20,337 nt of DNA from Leptospiraceae bacterium. Lineage in GTDB: Bacteria; Spirochaetota; Leptospiria; Turneriellales; Turneriellaceae. Shown piece after piece: positions 14,933-20,337 of this stretch (its first letter is position 1; every line of letters begins with the position of its first letter). The translations under genes and the position numbers were made by a program. The DNA lies in the NCBI GenBank assembly GCA_016788945.1, contig JAEUSA010000286.1:1-20337 (forward strand), in the 5' to 3' direction. The notes beneath the pieces were generated by a model. That model saw only the letters and a program-made list of their open reading frames with translations, was not told where the DNA came from and ran no database searches.

Positions 14933-16579
14933 ATGGCGCGTACCCCGGTTGTAATCGAAATCAATAACTACGAGATTAAGGGCTTGGCGTTTCGCAGCGG
15001 CCTTGCCGGGCGGTCTTTTTTTCAGGCCGAATCCATGTTCCTGAATCCGCAGTTGCCGACGGCGGCACAGGCGGCGCAGTTCGTCGCAGAGCGTTACCCC
15101 GGCGCCATCGGCGTGCATTTTAACGTACCTTATGAAAGCCTGTTCACGCGCGAGCTGACCTTTCCGTTCGCCGACCGTCGCAAAGTACGCGAGGTATTAC
15201 CTTTTGAGCTCGAACCGCTGATACCCAATGACCTCGAAGATGTCGTCTACGACAGCTATCTCACTACCAACGCAGCGAATCAGGCGACGCGCGCCATAGT
15301 CGCCGGCGCCAGAAAAGATATCCTAATCCGTTATCTTGATGAATTCCGCCAGCGCGATGTCACCGTGCTCGGCATCTATACCCCTCACGATGCCCTCTAT
15401 CGGCTGCACCCGTTTACCGGCATCGAATCGTGCATCATGCTGCATGTCTCGCGGCTGGTTTCGATCATTGTCATCGTGCTGGGCGGCGAATGGCGTTTCG
15501 CGCGCGTGATGCCCGTGGGCTATGACTGGCTGATAGCCAAACTGCGCAGCAAATGGAAACTCGACCCGGCAGAAATACACCGCATTCTTCTCGCGATGCC
15601 TTCGAGCCTCGACGACAGTCCTGAACTCGAAGATTTTAAAAAAACCCAGAAGATTACGAATCCGAAATTCAAGGCGTTGGCCGATTCGGTTACCGAGTTC
15701 ACACAGGTTATCAGCCGTGAGCTCGAGGTCTCGCTGCGTAACCTGCAGCTCGATCAAGAAGGTGCGGTCAGTGAGAAGGTCGGCGCCGAAGGTGAGGCGG
15801 CAAAACCGTTAAATCCGGCTGAACTGCCGGTCGCTTTGAGTTCTGATCTGAACAATGCGCTGGTGATCGAAAATGCGTTGGCGAAAAATCTGAAGCATCA
15901 GGTCGAACCGTTTCCGTATGAGCGTACTCCGCTCGCACTATTAAACCGCGAGCATCTCATCACGATGGGTGGCGCTTATTCACAGACCGTTTCGGGCAAG
16001 ATGAACCTGCTCAGGGACGATCTGAAAAAATGGGTGGTGAGTTCGCAGACGGGTGCCTCGCGCATCGTGATGGCGCTGGCCGCCGCTGCAGTACTGCTGT
16101 TCGGCATCTCATTCTTTGTTGATTTGCGGCGACGCGGCCAGCAGCTCAAAGAATGGGAAGATCGCCAGACCAAAGTGTTTCAGCAGTTTTTCGCCGGTGC
16201 GCAGATTCCGGAAAATGTTTCTGCATTGTCTTACGCGGCTGAGCTCGTCAGAAAAGAAAAACAAAAGACCGAGATTCTGGAAATATTCCTCAAAGCCCCC
16301 CGCCTCTCTGCAATTCTGGTGCAGTTGCATCAGAATATTTCGACAGAATCGGGTCTCGAAATTACTTCATTTTACTACAGCGACCGCGGTGTCGAAATCA
16401 ACGGGCTGGTTCCCGATTTCGCCAAACTCGAGGATATCAAACGTTCACTCGCACGCGCTTCGCTGCTCACCGGCATTGAGTCGCGTAACGAAAATTCGAC
16501 GCCGGGACCGGGCGGGCAGAATCGCATCAAATTCACCTTATTCTGTAAGGTGAAGAAGACAGAGGGGCAGACACAGTGA
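14933..16579 (+). CDS. gspL: Type II secretion inner-membrane platform protein GspL
   Basis: A 548-residue bitopic protein. The cytoplasmic part (1-375) has the actin-like, PilM-related fold typical of GspL, with LPFELEPLIPNDLEDVVYDSYL (89-110) matching the conserved LPYxLEd region; this part binds the GspE ATPase. NLLRDDLKKW (358-367) is the standard N-LRxG-like segment before the single membrane helix (about 377-396). The periplasmic part resembles PilN, with a coiled stretch and a ferredoxin-like domain (LSAILVQLHQNI ... GLEITSFYYSDRGVEINGLV). The protein is longer than typical 400-residue GspL because of a charged, Ala/Glu-rich insertion around 225-330. The ATG has AAGGA about 11 bases upstream. 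gspM follows after 13 bases. Confidence 0.9.
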   Translation: MARTPVVIEINNYEIKGLAFRSGLAGRSFFQAESMFLNPQLPTAAQAAQFVAERYPGAIGVHFNVPYESLFTRELTFPFADRRKVREVLPFELEPLIPNDLEDVVYDSYLTTNAANQATRAIVAGARKDILIRYLDEFRQRDVTVLGIYTPHDALYRLHPFTGIESCIMLHVSRLVSIIVIVLGGEWRFARVMPVGYDWLIAKLRSKWKLDPAEIHRILLAMPSSLDDSPELEDFKKTQKITNPKFKALADSVTEFTQVISRELEVSLRNLQLDQEGAVSEKVGAEGEAAKPLNPAELPVALSSDLNNALVIENALAKNLKHQVEPFPYERTPLALLNREHLITMGGAYSQTVSGKMNLLRDDLKKWVVSSQTGASRIVMALAAAAVLLFGISFFVDLRRRGQQLKEWEDRQTKVFQQFFAGAQIPENVSALSYAAELVRKEKQKTEILEIFLKAPRLSAILVQLHQNISTESGLEITSFYYSDRGVEINGLVPDFAKLEDIKRSLARASLLTGIESRNENSTPGPGGQNRIKFTLFCKVKKTEGQTQ

Positions 16580-16592
16580 GCCCGGCCACTCT

Positions 16593-17123
16593 ATGAAAAA
16601 GTTCTGGGAATCACTCAACGCGCGCGAGCGCACCTATGTGATGATGCTCGGCGTTTTTGCCGCGCTGCTGGGTTTATTCTTCGCCGGTCGCTCGTTTGCC
16701 CGCTACATGAATGACCTCAGCGAACGTTCCGATTCGGCCGAACGCGATACACTGCAGATTGAAAACCTCGGCCGGCAATACCAGCTTTTGCAGGCGATGA
16801 AGACCGGCGATTCGCAGCAGCTCGATAACATGCTGTCTTCGATAGAAACATTGCTCAAGAATATCGGATTACGCGACAAAGTCGGTAGCCTGACCCCGAC
16901 CGATACCGTGGTGCAGGAAAAATACCTGAAGCGCGAGGTGAAGGTCTCGATCAAAGAAAGCGCGGCAAATCAGGTGCTCGATTTTGTCCGCCAGATCGAA
17001 CAGAGTACGCAGACCCTCTATAAAGTCGAAAGCCTGAGCTACAGGCCCGTGCTCAAAAAGCCGGGTATCTACGACTTTAATATCCAGATCTCAGGATTCC
17101 AGAGAAAAAATGACGGAAAATGA
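16593..17123 (+). CDS. gspM: Type II secretion protein GspM
   Basis: A 176-residue bitopic protein of the secretion platform. It shows the usual GspM/PilO layout: a short cytoplasmic start with the family signature FWESLNARERTYVMML (4-19), one membrane helix (about 15-33), a coiled-coil stretch (36-95) and a small ferredoxin-like domain to the end (VKVSIKESAANQVLDFVRQIEQ ... LYKVESLSYRPVLKKPGIYDFNIQISGF). GspM stabilises GspL and links it to the pseudopilus. No good Shine-Dalgarno precedes the ATG, but only 13 bases separate it from the gspL stop. Its last 14 bases overlap the start of gspN, implying coupled translation. Confidence 0.88.
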   Translation: MKKFWESLNARERTYVMMLGVFAALLGLFFAGRSFARYMNDLSERSDSAERDTLQIENLGRQYQLLQAMKTGDSQQLDNMLSSIETLLKNIGLRDKVGSLTPTDTVVQEKYLKREVKVSIKESAANQVLDFVRQIEQSTQTLYKVESLSYRPVLKKPGIYDFNIQISGFQRKNDGK

Positions 17124-18021
17124 AGTAAGCGAAGAAACCGGCGAATTGCCCCCCCCGCCTCCCGAGGCCGAACGTTCGCTGGCGCACACGCTCAAGCGCA
17201 TCGCTCCTTACGCTGCGGGACTGGCGGCATTTCTGTTCGGCCTGTTGATTTTTGCTCCGCTCGAAGCCTACGCATACATTGCGCTGCGCCAATTCGGTTC
17301 GGGCGGTACGCACATCGATATCGGCGAACTCTCGCTTTCGGTGTTCGGCAAATTCAAAGCACAGAGCATCAAAGTACCGCTCAGCGGCGATTCTGAAAAA
17401 GGCGGCGTCTTGAAGATCGCCGAAGCGAAGGGACGCACCTCGCTTTTTGGCATCTTGTCGGGCGATAAATATGACGCGAAGGCTGAAGCGATTATACTGT
17501 CATTCTCCAAGGGGGATTTCGGTCTCAAAGTCGATTCGCTCGAATTGGTGTCAGAACTCACGCAGACGAAAAGCGGCGGTACGACAAAGGCAATGAATGG
17601 CACGGTCTCGCTGCAGGCTGAGGCTGCCCAAGTCACCTATCGGGAAAATAAGTATCTGAAAGAAGAAATTGTCGTACCGTTTCTCAAAATCGTCATCAAA
17701 GCGCGCGCGCAGCAGAATAATATCCAGATTGAAACCGGCGAGGCTATGGGCAGATTGCTCAATGTGCAGATGCGCGGTTCACTCAGCGTCGGCAACCAAA
17801 CCGATCTCAACCTTAACCTGACGCTGAAGCCGACCAATGAATTTTACGAAAAATATCAGGATAAAGACCTGCGTACCTTACTGAAATTCGCCAACCTGCT
17901 GCACGAAGACGGCCGCATCGAGCTGAATATCCGCGGGACACTGGCGCAACCGGTGGTCGAACCGGTCACGGTAAAAACCGCCGCAGCTGTACCGGGTGCG
18001 CCGGCGCCGCATAGCCCCTGA
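17110..18021 (+). CDS. gspN: Type II secretion protein GspN, Leptospira type
   Basis: A 303-residue inner-membrane protein. An acidic, proline-rich cytoplasmic start (LPPPPPEAE, 13-21) is followed by one membrane helix (about 32-56) and a periplasmic AsmA/GspN-like beta-rich region. That region contains HIDIGELSLSVFGKFKAQSIKVP and, near the end, LNLNLTLKPTNEFYEKYQDKDLRTLLKFANLLHEDGRIELNIRGTLAQP (about 237-282). This last pattern is the one I associate with the Leptospira-specific GspN family. The gene starts 14 bases inside gspM in another frame. A run of eight C (17149-17156) in the fifteenth to seventeenth codons is a possible slippage site. It is the last gene of the run; the message then meets the convergent minus-strand genes only 28 bases later, without an obvious terminator. 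Confidence 0.85.
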   Translation: MTENEVSEETGELPPPPPEAERSLAHTLKRIAPYAAGLAAFLFGLLIFAPLEAYAYIALRQFGSGGTHIDIGELSLSVFGKFKAQSIKVPLSGDSEKGGVLKIAEAKGRTSLFGILSGDKYDAKAEAIILSFSKGDFGLKVDSLELVSELTQTKSGGTTKAMNGTVSLQAEAAQVTYRENKYLKEEIVVPFLKIVIKARAQQNNIQIETGEAMGRLLNVQMRGSLSVGNQTDLNLNLTLKPTNEFYEKYQDKDLRTLLKFANLLHEDGRIELNIRGTLAQPVVEPVTVKTAAAVPGAPAPHSP

Positions 18022-18049
18022 TCGAAGGGTTAAGAGAACTTTGTTAAGA

Positions 18050-18682
18050 CTACTTTTTGGGAAGAGGCTTTTCTGCCGGTAACGGTGAAATCACTTCTGC
18101 CGTATTTTTGCCCGGTTTTTTCTTTGGCGCGGTATAGAGTTTAGCGAGCGGCGGCCATTTTCTCAGCTCAAATGCCTGATGATAGTGGCGCAATGAGCGC
18201 AGGTAGAGGTGCGCACTGTACGGATAATTGCGGTTATTGTACGCGGCGAGTGCCCGGCTCTCGTCTTGTTTGCCGACTTCAACGGTGGCAACGGTTTTTT
18301 CTTTGGTGTTGGTATCAGCGTATGGTTCGCCGTTACGCTCGTTGAACAATTTCTGGTGTTTGTCGACGATATCGCGAAAAATCTCCGCGATACTTTTGAA
18401 CTCCGCCTGAAACCTTTCGTAAACTTGCTGCGCCTGTTTTAACGCGAGATTGCGCTCGCCGGGTTTAGCTTCGCGATAGGCAACGAGACTTTTTTCAAAT
18501 GCTTCGATTTGCTGGTCTATCGCAGTGTGGCGCTGCGAAGCAAGGCAGTTTTCTTGAAAATAGCGCAGGTCTTTTATATGCTGCGCTCCCTTCACCCGTA
18601 TTTTCTGAATGTCGATCGGGCCGGCAAAAACCGGCAGGGTGAGAAAAATTCCCGCGACGAGCAGCAGACTGCCGATGCGCAT
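18050..18682 (-). CDS. Exported helical protein of unknown function
   Basis: Family not recognised. From the ATG at 18680-18682 the protein has 210 residues and a clean signal peptide, MRIGSLLLVAGIFLTLPVFA, cut after A20. A longer frame reaches 18841, but its extra part is basic, non-signal-like and lies inside the preceding gene, so the internal ATG is preferred. The mature part is highly charged and helical (KIRVKGAQHIKDLRYFQENCLAS ... ALAAYNNRNYPYSAHLYLRSLRHYHQAFELRKW), reminiscent of tetratricopeptide-like helices, and ends in a Lys/Pro-rich tail. One Cys is in the mature protein. It begins 10 bases after the stop of the larger exported protein at 18693, so the two likely form an operon. 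A structural partnership of the two is a guess. Confidence 0.72.
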   Translation of the reverse strand: MRIGSLLLVAGIFLTLPVFAGPIDIQKIRVKGAQHIKDLRYFQENCLASQRHTAIDQQIEAFEKSLVAYREAKPGERNLALKQAQQVYERFQAEFKSIAEIFRDIVDKHQKLFNERNGEPYADTNTKEKTVATVEVGKQDESRALAAYNNRNYPYSAHLYLRSLRHYHQAFELRKWPPLAKLYTAPKKKPGKNTAEVISPLPAEKPLPKK

Positions 18683-18692
18683 GGCGGCGGCG

Positions 18693-19640
18693 TTACCTGC
18701 CCGGTGCCGGCCGGTTAGCCGGTGGTGCAGCAGGGCCCGGTGCGGGGGTAGGTTTTTTCGGCTCTGGCTGGTCTTTGGCCGGATAATCAGGCTGTCTTTG
18801 AGTTTTTTCCGGGCGTTTGGTCTGCAGTTCTTTGAACGCATCTTTCAGCAGCGATTTTTTCTGACCCGAGATCAGACCGTAGTTATCGTCATGGTGCAGG
18901 AAAAAATTCATTCCGTCGGCATAAAGCTTGCGGTTCATCTGGTTGACCATGTTGTTCTTCACGCGTTCATAATCGCGTATTTTCTCGCGGTCGTCTTTGT
19001 TGCGCGCTTCGTCCCAAGTCTGCGTCTGGTAATCAACCTTGTCTTCGATCGGGGTTTTGCTTTCAATCAGCGAGAGGAAAGCAAAACGTTTCGCGCGGCG
19101 TGCGCGTTTGATGCCATCAATATAATAGCGGATTTTGTTCGAAAACAGAAAGCGGTTGTAGTTAAAGCCCATGTCGCGAAACTGCCGGGCGACTTCAACG
19201 TCACGATAGCCAAGCTGTAGAAAGTGCGCGGACTTTTTGTCTTTGGACTGGATAATCGTCGGCGCATTGAGATCAAGCAGAGTGCGTGAATCTTCGATAT
19301 AACGTTTTTGCAGTATGTCGTAATACAGATCGAGTAGAATTTCTTGACTGAGGCGTACCGATTTGAACGCATCAACGTAATTGCTTTCGAGATAATACAG
19401 GTTTGCATTGAAGTTATGCTGGTTGGCGTCTTTCAGCGCCTTTTCGTTTTCTGCAGAGCCAAAATTGGATACGCAGACGTTGGCAAACTCGATGAAATAG
19501 CGGTTCTCGCGGAGAATTTTTTCTACAAACCCCTGATCGGGTGCGGCCGCGGACACGCGTCCCGCCGTAAAAGGCAGCAATATTGCCGCCATAAAGCTGA
19601 GCATGATGCGATTACGGCGATTTCGGCCTGTTTTTAGCAT
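18693..19640 (-). CDS. Exported helical protein with proline-rich tail, function unknown
   Basis: Family not recognised. The ATG at 19638-19640 gives 315 residues with a basic n-region (KTGRNRRNR), a hydrophobic core (MLSFMAAILLPFTAG) and a likely cut after VSA. A frame extending to 19682 exists, but its start would lie on the -35 box of the predicted promoter, so the inner ATG is chosen; CGGA precedes it. The mature protein is rich in Tyr, Asn and charged helices (NFNANLYYLESNYVDAFKSVR; FNYNRFLFSNKIRYYIDGIKRARRAKRF), suggesting helical repeats. The last 45 residues are a Pro/Lys/Ala-rich, disordered tail. The block NLYYLESNYVDAFKSVR loosely resembles SAHLYLRSLRHYHQAFEL in the following gene, so the two may be related. 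Downstream partner gene 10 bases away. Confidence 0.72.
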   Translation of the reverse strand: MLKTGRNRRNRIMLSFMAAILLPFTAGRVSAAAPDQGFVEKILRENRYFIEFANVCVSNFGSAENEKALKDANQHNFNANLYYLESNYVDAFKSVRLSQEILLDLYYDILQKRYIEDSRTLLDLNAPTIIQSKDKKSAHFLQLGYRDVEVARQFRDMGFNYNRFLFSNKIRYYIDGIKRARRAKRFAFLSLIESKTPIEDKVDYQTQTWDEARNKDDREKIRDYERVKNNMVNQMNRKLYADGMNFFLHHDDNYGLISGQKKSLLKDAFKELQTKRPEKTQRQPDYPAKDQPEPKKPTPAPGPAAPPANRPAPGR

Positions 19641-19653
19641 AGTATTCCGTTTA

Positions 19654-19682
19654 AATATCGTCGGGATGGAACAGATTTTCAA
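19654..19682 (-). promoter_or_regulatory. Candidate sigma70 promoter for the exported-protein pair, short leader
   Basis: On the reverse strand TTGAAA (19682-19677) and GATATT (19659-19654) have a 17-base spacer, with a T6 run (CTTTTTTGC) immediately upstream of the -35 box. The start site is expected about 19647, seven bases before the ATG at 19640. It lies in the 51-base gap after the GGDEF-PilZ stop, which suggests that the pair is transcribed separately. Prediction only. Confidence 0.48.
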
Positions 19683-19691
19683 GCAAAAAAG

Positions 19692-20337
19692 TCAGTTTTT
19701 ATAGGGTAACCTCTGTTTGAGGGCATTGAGGTCTTTCGGCGTCAGGCGGATAAACCGCGCCCCTGCCCTGAATTTACGCGTTTTGGCTTTGTTATCGACC
19801 CAGATGATCTGCACCGGCAGTTCGACGGCCTCGGAATCGATATTGAGGTGCAGGCTCATGAGCTCTCCGGGTTCGGCGACCTCGTCGATCTCAAAGGATA
19901 TACCCTCGATCGAGACATCCTGCGAGCGGGTCGTACCGGCACTCCCATTATTCTTCACAACCGAAAGCTCCCACTCAAAGGGGAAGCGGATATGGCGGCG
20001 CTTGTTTTGCGAATAGCAGATAATGCGGTTCTTACCCGAATATTTCGCGAAGTAGAGCATTTGGTCTGCACGGTCGATCAGCTCGGCTGCACCGGCGGCA
20101 TCGCCCGGGAACGTGGCTAATCCACCACTCAAACTCAAGTCGGTCGAGGCAATTTTCAGCTTCGAAAATTCGGAGCGGATTTTCTCGCTGACAACCATTG
20201 CGCCATCGATACCCGTTTCGGGCAGCAGCACAGCGAACTCTTCCCCACCGATGCGGCAGGGAGTGTCTTCTGAGCGTATAGATCGTTTGAGCAATTTACC
20301 TAACGCGGAGATGACCGCGTCGCCCGTCGTATGGCCG
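19692..20337 (-). CDS. GGDEF-PilZ protein: diguanylate cyclase with c-di-GMP-binding domain (partial, N-terminus beyond window)
   Basis: The last 214 residues of a cytoplasmic signalling protein; the 5' part lies beyond base 20337. The visible part opens inside a GGDEF domain at GHTTGDAVISALG. It shows the active site RIGGEEF (30-34 for GGEEF), the inhibitory I-site RSED (21-24) exactly five residues before it, and the closing LSGGLATFPGDA ... RADQMLYFAKYSGKNRI. A PilZ domain follows with both c-di-GMP contacts: R-x3-R in NKRRHIRF (113-117) and D-x-S-x-x-G in DVSIEG (140-145). With intact catalytic and binding residues the protein should make c-di-GMP and also sense it. N-terminal sensory domains cannot be seen. 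A TTG at 20292-20294 is not the true start, because the domain continues upstream in frame to the edge. Confidence 0.92.
   Translation of the reverse strand, partial: GHTTGDAVISALGKLLKRSIRSEDTPCRIGGEEFAVLLPETGIDGAMVVSEKIRSEFSKLKIASTDLSLSGGLATFPGDAAGAAELIDRADQMLYFAKYSGKNRIICYSQNKRRHIRFPFEWELSVVKNNGSAGTTRSQDVSIEGISFEIDEVAEPGELMSLHLNIDSEAVELPVQIIWVDNKAKTRKFRAGARFIRLTPKDLNALKQRLPYKN

Noticed and set aside
18683..18841. N-terminal extension of the 210-residue exported protein
   Set aside because: The extra 53 residues are basic and overlap the preceding gene in another frame; the internal ATG gives a perfect signal peptide.
18609..19220. Plus-strand open frame of 203 codons with hydrophobic stretches
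   Set aside because: Antisense to the two exported proteins on the minus strand, which have proper signal peptides, adjacent starts and a promoter; the hydrophobicity comes from complementing charged helices.
1..20337. CRISPR array, prophage, transposase or toxin-antitoxin module
   Set aside because: No regularly spaced direct repeats, no DDE transposase, integrase or phage structural gene, and no small toxin-like pair was seen in either strand.

Overview
The window looks like the chromosome of a diderm bacterium, most likely a spirochaete of the Leptospiraceae (a Turneriella- or Leptonema-like genome with roughly balanced to moderately high GC). This rests on a Leptospira-type GspN beside gspKLM, many exported envelope proteins, a relaxed lipobox, and several conserved proteins of the Leptospira type. 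It is an inference from gene content; no rRNA or tRNA gene is present to anchor it. Coding density is very high. The two largest gaps are about 166 bases each, and no stretch over 300 bases lacks a gene.

Layout. (1) 1-2285, minus strand: a tight operon of a TTG-started N-acetylmuramoyl-L-alanine amidase, a membrane-anchored GerMN-domain protein, and a purine nucleoside phosphorylase cut by the left edge. (2) 2372-3627, plus strand: a FFLEELY-motif (DUF8198-like) protein coupled by an ATGA overlap to a small ferredoxin-NADP-reductase-like flavoprotein. This pair meets mutM (3624-4427, minus) tail to tail over a shared TTAA. (3) 4530-6724, plus: an exported beta-barrel-like protein of unknown function coupled to a probable lipoprotein calcineurin-like phosphoesterase. 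(4) 6776-11587, plus: a LolA-like periplasmic protein (PF17131 type), an outer-membrane beta-barrel and a 12-TM MMPL/RND exporter. Together these look like a three-compartment system for moving a hydrophobic cargo through the envelope. A 150-bp element with 20-bp terminal inverted repeats lies between the barrel and transporter genes. (5) 11755-12918: an acyl-CoA dehydrogenase of the isovaleryl/long-chain active-site type, preceded by a stack of dyads and ending inside a 30-nt palindrome. (6) 12995-18021: a secreted M14 carboxypeptidase followed by gspK, gspL, gspM and gspN, the inner-membrane platform and tip pseudopilin genes of a type II secretion system, without gspC-J beside them. (7) 18050-20337, minus: two exported helical proteins of unknown function, then the 3' part of a GGDEF-PilZ protein cut by the right edge.

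The most unusual signals are non-coding. Four sigma70-like promoters with exact 17-bp spacers lie so close to start codons that the transcripts would be leaderless or nearly so. Three of them carry a T6 run at or just before the -35 box. The 150-bp inverted-repeat element folds on paper into a closing stem with three internal hairpins, which suggests either a MITE-like insertion or a structured regulatory RNA inside the exporter operon. The best candidate for an undescribed biological system is the LolA-like / barrel / MMPL trio, possibly with the barrel/phosphoesterase pair just upstream. Its substrate cannot be read from the sequence.
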